From contig NZ_WUEK01000002.1 in assembly GCF_009823805.1 (NCBI RefSeq), forward strand, positions 186,001 through 250,000: a stretch of DNA of 64,000 nucleotides. The letters run 5' to 3'. The DNA is from Nocardioides flavescens. Its GTDB lineage: Bacteria; Actinomycetota; Actinomycetes; Propionibacteriales; Nocardioidaceae. Under the pieces are notes generated by a model. That model saw only the letters and a list, made by a program, of their open reading frames with translations. It was not told the DNA's origin and searched no databases. Position numbers and translations under genes: made by a program. Position 1 is the stretch's first letter; each line of letters begins with the position of its first letter. Positions 35,840 through 46,444 of this stretch are shown here, one piece after another.

Positions 35840-36343
35840 GTGGCCAACCAGCGTGGACAGGTCGTGATGGGCGACGACGAGGTCGAGGTGTTCCTGCGCG
35901 AGCAGCGCTCGGCCAGCGTGGCGACGTACGGGCCGCGAGGTCAGATCCACCTCGTGGCGATGTGGTACTCCACCCTCGACGGCGGGGTCTGGATCGAGAC
36001 CAAGGCGAAGTCGCAGAAGGTCGTCAACCTGCGCCGCGACCCCCGGATGAGCCTGCTCGTCGAGGCCGGGCACACCTACGACCGGCTGCGCGGGGTCGCC
36101 CTCGAGGGCACCGGGGTCGTCGTGGAGGACCCCGAGGTCGTCTGGCGGGTCTGCGTCGACCTGTTCGAGCGCTACCAAGGTCCCTACGACGAGTCGCTGC
36201 GACCGCTCGTCGAGGCGATGGCCGCCAACCGCGTCGCGGTGCGCCTCGATGTAGAGCGCACGAGGTCGTGGGACCACCGCCGGCTCGGACTGCCGGCGAT
36301 GGAGCTCGGGGGCAGCACCGCGGCGTCGGTCCACCAGGACTGA
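35840..36343 (+). CDS. PPOX-class (pyridoxamine 5'-phosphate oxidase fold) F420/FMN-binding protein
   Basis: A 167-residue split-barrel protein: SASVATYGPRGQIHLVAMWY with the substrate strand, then KAKSQKVVNLRRDPRMSLLV, the cofactor phosphate-binding segment typical of PPOX/F420-dependent enzymes. In actinobacteria such proteins commonly reduce enones or related substrates with F420H2; FMN or haem binding is also possible. The GTG start is supported by the upstream hexamer. A small unknown gene follows after two bases. Confidence 0.85.
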   Translation: MANQRGQVVMGDDEVEVFLREQRSASVATYGPRGQIHLVAMWYSTLDGGVWIETKAKSQKVVNLRRDPRMSLLVEAGHTYDRLRGVALEGTGVVVEDPEVVWRVCVDLFERYQGPYDESLRPLVEAMAANRVAVRLDVERTRSWDHRRLGLPAMELGGSTAASVHQD

Positions 36344-36345
36344 GC

Positions 36346-36780
36346 GTGGCCCGGCCGCACCACCCGGACGCCTGCGAGGCGCTCGCGACCGTGCTCGACG
36401 AGCTCAGTCACCTGCCCCCGCGGCAGCTGCTCGCCGCGCTCGGCAGCCGGGTGGCGGGCGTCCCGGCGCACGGCCCGCTGGTGCTCCCGGCGCTGGTCGC
36501 CGGTGGTCGCGACCGGCTGCGCGGCGGCGGGTTCCTGCCGGAGCTGCGCGACCACACGGCCGGGCAGGCGCGCCACTTCGCGGGCATCGCGCGCTCGGTC
36601 ACGGTGCTCGGGGCCGGCGCCACCCGTTGGGCCTCGGTGCACGTGCGCCGCGATGCCGCAGACACGCCCGACGGGCGGCTCACCGACCTCGCCGTGCTGT
36701 TCGCCTCCCGGCTGCTCGACGGCACGCTCGCGCCGGACGACGCCGGCGACTGGGTGCGCCGCCACGTCTGCGGGCGCTGA
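36346..36780 (+). CDS. Hypothetical protein in operon with the PPOX-fold gene
   Basis: A 144-residue protein beginning VARPHHPDACEALATVLDEL, with LPPRQLLAALGSRVAGVPA and a C-terminal ARSVTVLGAGATRWASVHVR. No family is recognised. GTG 36346 lies two bases after the PPOX stop, so reinitiation or coupling is likely. The same frame is open upstream but would overlap the whole PPOX gene. Confidence 0.6.
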   Translation: MARPHHPDACEALATVLDELSHLPPRQLLAALGSRVAGVPAHGPLVLPALVAGGRDRLRGGGFLPELRDHTAGQARHFAGIARSVTVLGAGATRWASVHVRRDAADTPDGRLTDLAVLFASRLLDGTLAPDDAGDWVRRHVCGR

Positions 36781-36789
36781 CGCAGCAGG

Positions 36790-37377
36790 TCAGGCCGGTC
36801 CGGGGAGCAGCAGCCGCACGGCCTTCTCGAGGCGCGCGTCGGCCTCGGCGGCTCCGGTGCGTCCGGTGACCCAGCCCATCAGGGCCGCGAGCCACACGTC
36901 GGCCACCACGCGGGCGGTCGTGGTCTGGTCGGGGGAGGGCGCGGCGTCGTGGGCGGCGTGGGTGAGCATCGAGGTCAGCAGCCGCTCCACGGTCGCGATG
37001 TCGTCGGCGACCGAGGCGTCGGCCGAGACGAAGGCGCGGGTGAGCGCCTCGGTCAGGTGCGGGTCGTCCTGGAGGTCCCTCGACAGCGTCCGCAGCAGGT
37101 GCAGCACCCGGTCCGCGGGGGTCCCACCCGGCACCGGGGCGGCGCGGACGCGGGCCTCGGCGCGCTCGAACTCGCGCTGCATGGCTGCCACGAGCAGGTG
37201 CACCTTGGACGGGAAGTAGCGGTAGAGCGTGCCGAGGGCGACCTCGGACCGCTCGGCGACCGCGCGCATCTGCACGGCGTCGTACCCGCCGTCGGTCGCC
37301 AGGGAGATCGCGGTGTCGAGGATGCGTCGGCGCCGGTCGAGCCGCTGGTCGAGCTGTGTCGACGTGCTCTCGCCCAT
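36790..37377 (-). CDS. kstR: KstR-like TetR family repressor of steroid/lipid genes
   Basis: A 195-residue TetR regulator whose DNA-binding half (RRRRILDTAISLATDGGYDA, VQMRAVAERSEVALGTLYRY, FPSKVHLLVAAM) closely follows mycobacterial KstR, as does the C-terminal RVVADVWLAALMGWVTGR. KstR represses cholesterol-degradation genes and is released by CoA thioesters of sterol intermediates. ATG at 37375-37377 with a GGGGGG stretch upstream is the start. A KstR-type palindrome lies at 37431-37444 in the divergent region, so autoregulation and control of the glycosyltransferase operon are likely. The steroid link is inferred from family resemblance; no other steroid genes are in the window. Confidence 0.88.
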   Translation of the reverse strand: MGESTSTQLDQRLDRRRRILDTAISLATDGGYDAVQMRAVAERSEVALGTLYRYFPSKVHLLVAAMQREFERAEARVRAAPVPGGTPADRVLHLLRTLSRDLQDDPHLTEALTRAFVSADASVADDIATVERLLTSMLTHAAHDAAPSPDQTTTARVVADVWLAALMGWVTGRTGAAEADARLEKAVRLLLPGPA

Positions 37378-37430
37378 GTGCGTCCCCCCTTCACACCTGC
37401 GGGCGAGGCTAGCAACGACCGCGCCCGTGA

Positions 37431-37444
37431 TAGAACACGTTCCT
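37431..37444. promoter_or_regulatory. KstR box between kstR and the glycosyltransferase operon
   Basis: TAGAACACGTTCCT matches the KstR consensus TNNAACNNGTTNNA at every fixed base except the last A. The core GAACACGTTC is an inverted repeat. It is 53 bases from kstR and 43 from the glycosyltransferase ATG. Confidence 0.75.
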
Positions 37445-37487
37445 GTCGGGTCACCCCGACCGACCACGCGAGAGGGGACCCGCGCCG

Positions 37488-38747
37488 ATGCGGATCGCAC
37501 TGCTGTCCTACCGCAGCAAGCCGCACTGCGGAGGCCAGGGCGTCTACGTCCGCCACCTCAGCCGCGAGCTCGTCGCGCTGGGTCACACCGTCGAGGTGTT
37601 CTCGGGCCAGCCCTACCCGGAGCTCGACGAGGGCGTGACGCTCACGAAGGTGCCGAGCCTCGATCTCTACCGCGAGCCCGACCCGTTCCGCGTGCCGAGG
37701 CTGCGCGAGTTCCGCGACCTGGTGGACGTCGAGGAGTTCCTCACGATGTGCCTCGCGGGGTTCCCCGAGCCCAAGACGTTCGGCACCCGGGTCGCCCGCG
37801 TGCTGCGCGAGCGGTTCGACGACTTCGACGTGGTCCACGACAACCAGGTGCTCGGTCGCGGGATGCTCGAGATCGAGCGGATGGGGCTGCCGCTGGTCAC
37901 GACCATCCACCACCCGATCACCTTCGACCGGCGCATCGACCTCGCCCAGGCGACCACGCGGTGGCGCCGGTTCACGCTGCGGCGGTGGTACGGCTTCCTG
38001 CGGATGCAGCGCCACGTGGCGCGCCGGGCCCGCATCGTGCTGACCCCCTCCGAGGCATCCAAGCGCGACATCGCGACCGACTTCGGCGTCGACCCGGCTC
38101 GGATGCGCGTCATCCTGCTCGGCGTCGAGGAGAGCTTCGTGCCCCCGAGCGAGCCGCGGGTTCCGGGGCGCATCCTCGCCATGGCGAGCGCCGACGCGCC
38201 GGTGAAGGGCATCGCGACCCTGCTGGAGGCCTTCGCCAAGCTCCGCACCGAGCGCGACCTCGAGCTGCTGCTGGTGACGAAGCCCCAGCCGGGCGGTCGC
38301 ACCGAGCAGCTCATCGAGAGGCTCGCGATCGGCGAGTCGGTGCGGTTCGTGCACGGGCTCAGCGACGCCGAGCTCGTGGCCCTCATGGGCTCCGCCGAGG
38401 TCGCGTGCGTCCCCTCCCTCTACGAGGGCTTCTCGCTCCCCACCGCCGAGCTGATGGCCTGCGCCACGCCGCTGGTGGTCTCGCGCGCCGGCGCCATCCC
38501 CGAGGTCGTCGGCCCCGACGGGTACGCCGCCGAGGTGGTTTCGCCCGGCGACGTCGACGAGCTGGCGACCGCCCTGGGCTCGCTGCTCGACGACCCCGAG
38601 CGGCGCGAGCGCCTCGGGCGCAACGGCCGTGCGCGCGTCGAGGAGCTGTTCAGCTGGCGTGCGGTCGCCCAGCAGGTCGCCGAGGCCTACGAGGACGCCG
38701 TCGCGTCGTACGACCAGGACAAGAGGAGCAGCCGTGCTGACCGTTGA
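37488..38747 (+). CDS. Glycosyltransferase family 4 protein
   Basis: A 419-residue GT-B enzyme. The N-terminal loop SYRSKPHCGGQGVYVRHLSR binds the acceptor side, and the C-terminal donor site has ILAMASADAPVKGIATLLEA and the EX7E motif in EGFSLPTAELMACATPLVVS. Such enzymes move a sugar from a nucleotide donor to a lipid, peptide or saccharide. AGAGGGGA precedes the ATG. It leads an operon with a methyltransferase and a toroid-fold protein, all probably under KstR. Confidence 0.92.
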   Translation: MRIALLSYRSKPHCGGQGVYVRHLSRELVALGHTVEVFSGQPYPELDEGVTLTKVPSLDLYREPDPFRVPRLREFRDLVDVEEFLTMCLAGFPEPKTFGTRVARVLRERFDDFDVVHDNQVLGRGMLEIERMGLPLVTTIHHPITFDRRIDLAQATTRWRRFTLRRWYGFLRMQRHVARRARIVLTPSEASKRDIATDFGVDPARMRVILLGVEESFVPPSEPRVPGRILAMASADAPVKGIATLLEAFAKLRTERDLELLLVTKPQPGGRTEQLIERLAIGESVRFVHGLSDAELVALMGSAEVACVPSLYEGFSLPTAELMACATPLVVSRAGAIPEVVGPDGYAAEVVSPGDVDELATALGSLLDDPERRERLGRNGRARVEELFSWRAVAQQVAEAYEDAVASYDQDKRSSRADR

Positions 38748-39485
38748 CTTCGACAAGCTGGGGCTGCGCCCCGGCGACCGGGTGCTCGACATGGGCTGCG
38801 GCGCCGGTCGCCACGCGTTCGAGATGTACCGCCGCGGGGCCGACGTCGTCGCCTTCGACATGGACGCCGACGAGCTGGCCGGGGTGAGCGACCTCTTCCA
38901 CGCCATGCGCCAGGCCGGCGAGGTGCCCGCGGGCGCCGAGGCCGACGTCAAGCAGGGCGACGCCCTGCAGCTGCCCTTCGCCGACGGCGAGTTCGACCGG
39001 ATCGTCGCCGCCGAGGTCCTCGAGCACATCCACGCCGACGTCGACGCGATCCGCGAGCTGGTGCGCGTGCTGCGCCCCGGCGGCACCCTCGCCGTCTCGG
39101 TGCCGCGCTGGCTGCCCGAGGTCGTCAACTGGAAGCTCTCCGACGACTACCACCACGCCGAGGGCGGCCACATCCGGATCTACACCGACCACGAGCTGAT
39201 CGACAAGGTCACGAAGGCCGGGCGCCTCAACGACGGCACCCCCGGCGACGCGATGGTCTACGAGGGCCGCGACTACGCCCACGGCCTGCACACGCCGTAC
39301 TGGTGGATCAAGTGCGCCGTCGGTGTCACCAACGACGACCACCCGCTCGCCAAGGCCTACCACCGCCTGCTGGTCTGGGAGATCATGAGCCAGCCGCGGC
39401 TCCTCCGCCTCGCCGGCGCCGTGCTCGACCCGCTCATCGGCAAGAGCCTGGTGCTCTACTTCAGCAAGCCCCTCGAGCAGGACGC

Positions 39486-39489
<4 letters not shown>
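38734..39489 (+). CDS. Class I SAM-dependent methyltransferase
   Basis: A 251-residue methyltransferase: motif I VLDMGCGAGRHAFEM (17-31), the acidic FDMDADELAG, motif post-I QGDALQLPFADGEFDRIVAA and PGGTLAVSVPRW. The GTG start overlaps the glycosyltransferase end by 14 bases, with AAGAGGAG upstream. The C-terminal half (YAHGLHTPYWWIKCAVGV) is unlike ubiquinone-type enzymes, suggesting a glycolipid or glycoside acceptor made by the operon. Confidence 0.9.
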
Positions 39490-41264
<1,775 letters not shown>

Positions 41265-41280
41265 GGAGAGGAGGGCGGCC

Positions 41281-41448
41281 TCAGAGGCGCCGGGTGAGCA
41301 GGCGGTGCGTGCGCCGCCTGCGTCTGGCCACCGCCCGCAGCTGCGCGTGGCGCCGCGCCGCGGCGAGATCGCTCCCGCCGGGGGTGTCGAGGGCCGCGAG
41401 GCCCAGGAGTCGAGGGGCGAGCTCGGGGGCGCCGACGAACGGGGTCAT
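41281..41448 (-). CDS. Small basic hypothetical protein (55 aa)
   Basis: A 55-residue frame starting MTPFVGAPELAPRLL and ending in a very Arg-rich tail (VARRRRRTHRLLTRRL). Third-position G/C bias fits coding. CACGCT lies seven bases before the ATG, matching the leaderless spacing seen elsewhere. The basic C-terminus suggests nucleic-acid or membrane-surface contact. No family is recognised, and it may be spurious. Confidence 0.4.
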   Translation of the reverse strand: MTPFVGAPELAPRLLGLAALDTPGGSDLAAARRHAQLRAVARRRRRTHRLLTRRL

Positions 41449-41513
41449 GCGCCCCAGCGTGAGAGACGGGGCGTCCCGCCCACAGGGGGCGTTCGTCCCG
41501 GAACGGGTCCCGG

Positions 41514-42782
41514 TCAGACGGCAGAGCGTCCCGCGCGCCAGCTGTTCCAGTGCCAGTGGAGGTAGCGGTCGATGGCCCGCACGACGTGGGCCGAGCGGAT
41601 GCTCGGGAAGACGTCGAAGGCGTGCTGGGCGCCGGGGAGCTCGGCGTACACCACCGTGGCCCGGGAGGTGCGGCGCAGCTTCGCGACGAACTGACGGGCC
41701 TGGTCGACTGGCACCAGCGAGTCGTGGGCGCCGTGGATGACGAACATGTCGGGGGCGTCCTCGGTGATCCGCAGGATGGGGCTGGCGTCCTCGAAGACCT
41801 CCGGGTGCTCGGCCCAGGAGGTCTGCATCACCCGCGGGGCGAGGAACGTGTCGCGCATCGAGGTGGCCGCTTTGGTGCCGGTCGAGCCCGCCACGTCGTA
41901 GACGCCGTAGTGCGGCACCGCCACCTGCACGCTCGTGTCGGCGTGCTCGAATCCGGGCTGGTACGCCGGGTCACCGGCCGTGAGGGCGGCCAGGGAGGTG
42001 AGGTGGCCGCCGGCCGAGCCGCCGGTGATCGCGACGTACGACGGGTCGCCGCCGTAGTCGGCGATGTGCTCGCGCACCCAGGCCAGCGCCCGCTTGACGT
42101 CGACGACCTGCGCCGGCCAGGGGTCGCGGGGCGCGAGGCGGTAGTTGATCGCGACGCAGACCCACCCCTTGCTCGCCAGGTGGTGCATGAGCGGGATGCC
42201 CTGCTGGTCCTTGCGCCCGTAGATCCAAGCCCCGCCGTGCACCTGCACGAGCACCGGCGCGGGGCCGTGGGCGCCGGCCCGCCTCTCGGCGGGGTCCGGT
42301 CGGTAGATGTCGAGGTGGTTGCGCGAGCCGGCCTCGCCGAACGCGATGCCGCGCTCGACGACCACACCGACGGGGGTGCGCCGCAGCGTCCGGAACGGGT
42401 TGACCAGCGAGCGCCATGGCACGCGCAGGTCGGCGGGCGTCGGGAGCGCGTCGAGCTGCTCGGCGTAGTCGGCCCCGAGCCCCTCGGTGAGCGCGTCCTC
42501 GGCGACCTGCTGGTCGCGGCGGGCCTGCTGCACCAGGTGCACGAGGCCGGCCGCGGCCACAGCGGACAGGGCCAGGCCGACGGGGTCGCGGCGCCGCTCG
42601 GTCAGGTGGGCGGCGGCGTCGCCGGCGGTCACCGCGAGCAGGTGCGGCGCGAGCTCGCCGGTCACCCACCCGGCGAAGAACGACGCCACCCCGGTGCGGA
42701 ACCCGGGCAGCGGTCGGACCGCGTTGGCGGTCAGTGCGGCGTAGACGAGGGCCCGGGTGCGGAAGGACGGTCCGAGGTGCAC
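41514..42782 (-). CDS. Alpha/beta-hydrolase esterase (hormone-sensitive-lipase type)
   Basis: A 422-residue esterase. An N-terminal part of about 130 residues with hydrophobic stretches precedes the hydrolase domain, which has the oxyanion motif VHGGAW, the nucleophile elbow GGSAGG, the acid in HGAHDSLVP and the His in GAQHAFD. Size and layout resemble mycobacterial LipC-type esterases, which act on ester lipids at the cell envelope. GTG 42782 is supported by TAACGT six bases upstream. It is followed upstream by repeat copy 2. Confidence 0.87.
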   Translation of the reverse strand: MHLGPSFRTRALVYAALTANAVRPLPGFRTGVASFFAGWVTGELAPHLLAVTAGDAAAHLTERRRDPVGLALSAVAAAGLVHLVQQARRDQQVAEDALTEGLGADYAEQLDALPTPADLRVPWRSLVNPFRTLRRTPVGVVVERGIAFGEAGSRNHLDIYRPDPAERRAGAHGPAPVLVQVHGGAWIYGRKDQQGIPLMHHLASKGWVCVAINYRLAPRDPWPAQVVDVKRALAWVREHIADYGGDPSYVAITGGSAGGHLTSLAALTAGDPAYQPGFEHADTSVQVAVPHYGVYDVAGSTGTKAATSMRDTFLAPRVMQTSWAEHPEVFEDASPILRITEDAPDMFVIHGAHDSLVPVDQARQFVAKLRRTSRATVVYAELPGAQHAFDVFPSIRSAHVVRAIDRYLHWHWNSWRAGRSAV

Positions 42783-42788
42783 ACCTCG

Positions 42789-42794
42789 ACGTTA
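42789..42794 (-). promoter_or_regulatory. Putative -10 element of the esterase gene
   Basis: Minus-strand TAACGT, spacer CGAGGT, then GTG at 42782. Confidence 0.5.
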
Positions 42795-42813
42795 CCCGCC
42801 GGTCACTTGGCGT

Positions 42814-42908
42814 CGGTGGTTGAGGAAGGACGAAGTCCTGTCTCGAAACCACGTCCCGCGGTGAAGGGTGGTTTCGAGACGGCCGTAGCCGGCCTCCTCA
42901 ACCACCGG
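42814..42908. repeat. Interspersed palindromic repeat, copy 2 (full)
   Basis: A 95-base element from CGGTGGTTGAGGAAGGACG to CTCCTCAACCACCGG, with inner arms TCTCGAAACCAC and GTGGTTTCGAGA. Its right end runs into the dienelactone-hydrolase gene and provides that gene's last two glycine codons and TGA stop. Confidence 0.88.
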
Positions 42909-43644
42909 CCGGAGGGTCGATCAGCCGCTCACGGAAGAACTCCAGCACCCGGTCGACCCCCTCCTGCTGGCGGTGCTCGGTGAGCGTGGAGTGCTTGCGG
43001 CCGGGGAACTCGACGCGGATGAACGCATCGCCCAGCTCGCGGGTGAGCGTCTCGAAGCGAGTGCCGACGGCGACGTCGCGGTCGTAGCGCAGCCCCAGCA
43101 CCTGGCAGCCGGCGGCGGCCCGCTCCTTGACCGCGGCGAGGTCCGCCGGGGAGAGACCGAGGTCGGCGGCACGTTCGCGACCGACCGGGAACGGCAGCGA
43201 GGGCTGGGCCAGCACGGGGGCCACGACGGACTCGTCGACCATCATGGCCAGTGCGAAGCCGCCGGTGAAGCACATCCCCACGGCGCCGACGCCCGGCCCG
43301 CCGACCTCGTCGTGGAGCGTGCGGGCCAGGTCGCGCAGCCAGTCGGCCACGGGAGAGGTACGGCCCGCCTTCAGCTTGACGAACTCCCGGTTGACGCAGA
43401 CCTCGCGCATCGTGGCGAGCGCGGCGAGCGGTGACGACGAGCTCGGCACCTCGCCGAACAGGTGCGGCAGCACCACGGTGCACCCGAGGCCGACGACCTC
43501 CTCTGCGAAGGCGAGGACCTTCGGCGTGATGCCCGGGATCTCGGAGATGACCACGACCCCCGGCCCGGTCCCGCGGCGGTACGTCGTGTGGGTGGTGCCG
43601 CCCGCGGTGTGCTCGCCCCGGGTCCAGCCGTCGAGTTCGCTCAT
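42898..43644 (-). CDS. Dienelactone hydrolase family protein
   Basis: A 248-residue alpha/beta-hydrolase of the DLH family: nucleophile Cys125 in GMCFTGG, an acidic residue in LGLRYDRDV, and His in GRKHSTLTEH. Glu35 (SEIPGI) could be the residue that activates the cysteine. DLH opens dienelactones in chlorocatechol degradation; many relatives are general esterases. ATG at 43642-43644 has CAGACT six bases upstream. The gene's stop codon lies inside palindromic repeat copy 2. Confidence 0.85.
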   Translation of the reverse strand: MSELDGWTRGEHTAGGTTHTTYRRGTGPGVVVISEIPGITPKVLAFAEEVVGLGCTVVLPHLFGEVPSSSSPLAALATMREVCVNREFVKLKAGRTSPVADWLRDLARTLHDEVGGPGVGAVGMCFTGGFALAMMVDESVVAPVLAQPSLPFPVGRERAADLGLSPADLAAVKERAAAGCQVLGLRYDRDVAVGTRFETLTRELGDAFIRVEFPGRKHSTLTEHRQQEGVDRVLEFFRERLIDPPAGG

Positions 43645-43689
43645 CGCCCCAGTCTGGCCGTCGCGGGTGCGCAGGGGTACCGCCTGCCC

Positions 43690-45162
43690 GTGACCCGAGC
43701 CGCCCGCGCTGCCCGTCCGGTCCGGCTCGTGATGCCGCACCAGCTGTTCCGTCAGCACCTCGACGCGCCCGAGGGCACGACGTTCGTGCTGGTCGAGCAC
43801 GACCTGTTCTTCCGCCAGTACCGCTTCCACGCGCAGAAGCTGGTCCTGCACCGCGCGTCGATGCGCCGTTTCGCGGACCGGCTGCGCGAGGCCGGCTACG
43901 ACGTGGAGCAGGTCGACTCCGACGGGCGCACCACGAGCCGGGCGGCGCTCGCGAAGGTGCTGGAGCGGCTCGGCGCCGCCGAGGTCTCGGCGTACGACGT
44001 CGTCGACGACTGGCTCGAGCGGGAGCTCGCCGAGGTCGTCACCGAGTGGCTCGAGACCCCGGCGTTCCTGACCGACCGGCCGACCCTGCGCTCGCACTTC
44101 GGGGACGGCTCCGGCAAGCGCGCCCCGCGGATGCAGCACTTCTACACCTTCCAGCGCGAGCGGCTCGGCGTGCTGGTCGAGGGCTCGTCGGGTGACCAGC
44201 CGGTCGGCGGGCGCTGGTCCTTCGACGAGGACAACCGCAAGAAGCTGCCCAAGGGGCACCCGGTCCCCGACGTCGGCTGGCCCGAGCGGCACCCGGAGGT
44301 CGACGCCGCCATCGCGTGGGTGCGCGACCGGTTCCCCGACGCCCCCGGCGACGCCGAGTCGTTCGCGTGGCCGACGAGCCACGAGGAGGCCGAGGACGCC
44401 TACGGCGAGTTCCTGGCCGAGCGGTTCGACCAGTTCGGGCCCTACGAGGACGCCGTCAGCCGCGAGCACCCGTTCCTCTTCCACTCGGTGATGAGCCCCT
44501 CGCTCAACAACGGGCTGCTCGACCCGCACGACGTGCTGCAGCGGGCGCTGGAGGTCGACGGCGTGCCGATCGCCTCGCTGGAGGGGTTCGTGCGCCAGGT
44601 GATCGGCTGGCGGGAGTACATGCGGGCGACCTACGTCGTCTACGGCCGCCGGATGCGCACCCGCAACCACCTCGGCCACACGCGGGCGCTCGACGAGGGC
44701 TGGTGGACCGGCGAGACCGGGCTCGGACCCGTCGACCTCGTCCTCGAGCGGGTCCTCGAGCGCGGATGGGCGCACCACATCGAGCGGCTCATGGTCTTCG
44801 GCAACGCGATGTGCCTGCTGCGCACCGACCCGGACGCGGCCTACGAGTGGTTCATGGAGATGTTCGTCGACGCCTACGACTGGGTGATGGTGCCCAACGT
44901 CTACGCCATGAGCCAGTTCGCCGCCGGCGCGATGGTGACGACCAAGCCCTACGTCTCCGGCTCCAACTACCTCAGGAAGATGAGCGACCTGCCGTCGGGG
45001 GAGTGGACCGACGACTGGGACGCGCTCTACTGGACGTTCGTGCGCGACCACCACGACGTGTTCGCGACCAACCCGCGCTCGCAGATGATCGTCAACCTCT
45101 ACGACCGCATGGACTCGTCCAAGAAGGCCGCCCACACCCGGCGAGCGGGACGCTGGCTGTGA
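43690..45162 (+). CDS. Photolyase/cryptochrome-related protein (FeS-BCP/CryPro group) lacking iron-sulfur cysteines
   Basis: A 490-residue protein of the prokaryotic (6-4) photolyase/CryPro group. It has an N-terminal antenna-type domain (VRLVMPHQLFRQHL), the FAD region REYMRATYVVYG and the long C-terminal WAHHIERLMVFGNAM, VDAYDWVMVPNVYAMSQFA and GSNYLRKMSDL. Relatives coordinate a 4Fe-4S cluster with four cysteines, three of them in an insert after the MSDY-like motif. Here that insert is missing and the only cysteine is Cys375. It could still bind FAD and act as photolyase or photoreceptor. It forms an operon with the aminoglycoside-phosphotransferase-like gene. Confidence 0.85.
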   Translation: MTRAARAARPVRLVMPHQLFRQHLDAPEGTTFVLVEHDLFFRQYRFHAQKLVLHRASMRRFADRLREAGYDVEQVDSDGRTTSRAALAKVLERLGAAEVSAYDVVDDWLERELAEVVTEWLETPAFLTDRPTLRSHFGDGSGKRAPRMQHFYTFQRERLGVLVEGSSGDQPVGGRWSFDEDNRKKLPKGHPVPDVGWPERHPEVDAAIAWVRDRFPDAPGDAESFAWPTSHEEAEDAYGEFLAERFDQFGPYEDAVSREHPFLFHSVMSPSLNNGLLDPHDVLQRALEVDGVPIASLEGFVRQVIGWREYMRATYVVYGRRMRTRNHLGHTRALDEGWWTGETGLGPVDLVLERVLERGWAHHIERLMVFGNAMCLLRTDPDAAYEWFMEMFVDAYDWVMVPNVYAMSQFAAGAMVTTKPYVSGSNYLRKMSDLPSGEWTDDWDALYWTFVRDHHDVFATNPRSQMIVNLYDRMDSSKKAAHTRRAGRWL

Positions 45163-45169
45163 GCGGCCG

Positions 45170-46099
45170 GTGAGCGGCGCGCAGCTGCACGAGGGCCAGG
45201 TCGACGCCGACGCGGCGCTCGTGCGACGCCTCGTCGACGCGCAGCTCCCCGCGTGGTCGTCGCTGCCGCTGACCCCCGTGGCGGCGTACGGCACGGACCA
45301 CCGGCTGTTCCGGCTCGGCGACGAGCTGCTCGTCCGCGTCCCGGTGTACGCCGGCAGTGCGGGTCAGGCGCTCACCGACGCGGCGTGGCTGCCGCGGATC
45401 GCGGCGGGCCTGGCCGGAGTCGTGCCCGTCGAGGTGCCCGTGCCGGTGGCGCTCGGCGAGCCCACCGACGAGCTGCCGTTCGCGTGGTCGGTGGTGCCGT
45501 GGCTGGAGGGCGAACCCCTCGACGCGGCGGGGGTGGCCGGCCGCGTCGACCGCCGCCAGCTCGCCGAGGACCTCGCGGCGTTCGTGCTGGCCCTGCGCGC
45601 GGTCGACCCGAGCGGCGGTCCGGCGCCCCGCGGCCCGTGGTCACGGGGCGCGCCGCTGCCCGACGACGCGGCGTCGACCCGCGAGGTCGCCGACGAGATC
45701 GACGCGCTCGCCGGCACCGTCGACCCGGTGCGCGCTCGGCGCGTCTGGGCGGAGGCCCTCGAGGCCGGACCGTGGACGGGTGAGCCGGTGTGGATCCACG
45801 GTGACCTGCTCGACGGCAACCTGCTGGTGCGCGACGGGCGGCTGAGCGCGGTCATCGACTTCGGCTTCCTCGCGGTGGCCGACCCCGCGCCGGACGTCGT
45901 CCCGGCGTGGACGCTCTTCGACGCCGAGGCGCGGCGGGCCTACCGCGCCGCCCTCGACGTCGACGACGCGACCTGGGCGCGGGCGCGGGCCTGGGCGATG
46001 CTGCCGGCCCTGGCGGGGGCGGAGTACTACGCGACCTCCGCCCCGGCGTTCGCCGCGCGCTCCCGGCGACACCTCGACGCCCTGCTCCACAACGCCTGA
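45170..46099 (+). CDS. Aminoglycoside phosphotransferase (APH) family kinase
   Basis: A 309-residue small-molecule kinase of the APH family. The catalytic loop WIHGDLLDGNLLV holds the Brenner-type Asp and Asn, and VIDFGFLAVADPAPDV the Mg2+-binding Asp. Members phosphorylate antibiotics, choline, homoserine or sugars; resistance cannot be assumed. GTG 45170 lies seven bases after the photolyase-like stop, so they are co-transcribed. Confidence 0.85.
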   Translation: MSGAQLHEGQVDADAALVRRLVDAQLPAWSSLPLTPVAAYGTDHRLFRLGDELLVRVPVYAGSAGQALTDAAWLPRIAAGLAGVVPVEVPVPVALGEPTDELPFAWSVVPWLEGEPLDAAGVAGRVDRRQLAEDLAAFVLALRAVDPSGGPAPRGPWSRGAPLPDDAASTREVADEIDALAGTVDPVRARRVWAEALEAGPWTGEPVWIHGDLLDGNLLVRDGRLSAVIDFGFLAVADPAPDVVPAWTLFDAEARRAYRAALDVDDATWARARAWAMLPALAGAEYYATSAPAFAARSRRHLDALLHNA

Positions 46100-46444
46100 C
46101 CTGCCCTGACCTGCGCCGACGCGGTCCGCTCGGTCCAGACCGGGCCGTCCCCCGACACCTCGTCCGACCCTGCGCGGAGCCGCGACACTCCCACACCGGG
46201 GGCAACGCTCGTCCACACAGGCAACCGCACGGTGACAAAGCTGTGGGCTCCTCCACGATCGGGAGACGGATTTCGGGGGTCGGCGACCCGCGTGACGGAG
46301 GCCGCACGGCTCTGACCTGCGCAAACGCGGAGCCGTTACCCCGGTGTGCCCGCTCCGCGACCGGTCGCGCACATCGCGGACTGCTCCTACCGTTCTCGTC
46401 GTTCGACCCGGTCCCGCCGGGTCCGCCCCGAGAGCAGGCACCAC
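46100..46444. other. Gene-free stretch of 345 bases
   Basis: No convincing coding frame on either strand. It holds a 7-base inverted repeat ACGGCTC/GAGCCGT (46306-46336) and a short hairpin GGGTC-GGC-GACCC (46277-46289), either of which could be regulatory for the downstream glycosyltransferase. No clear -10 hexamer was found at leaderless distance from 46445. Confidence 0.4.

Noticed and set aside
37445-37460. GTCGGG-TCAC-CCCGAC inverted repeat beside the KstR box
   Set aside because: Short and G+C-rich, so expected by chance at this composition, and it does not match a known KstR half-site.
45170-46099. APH-family gene considered as an aminoglycoside resistance gene
   Set aside because: Only the general kinase motifs are visible; the operon partner is a photolyase-related gene and nothing indicates an antibiotic substrate.
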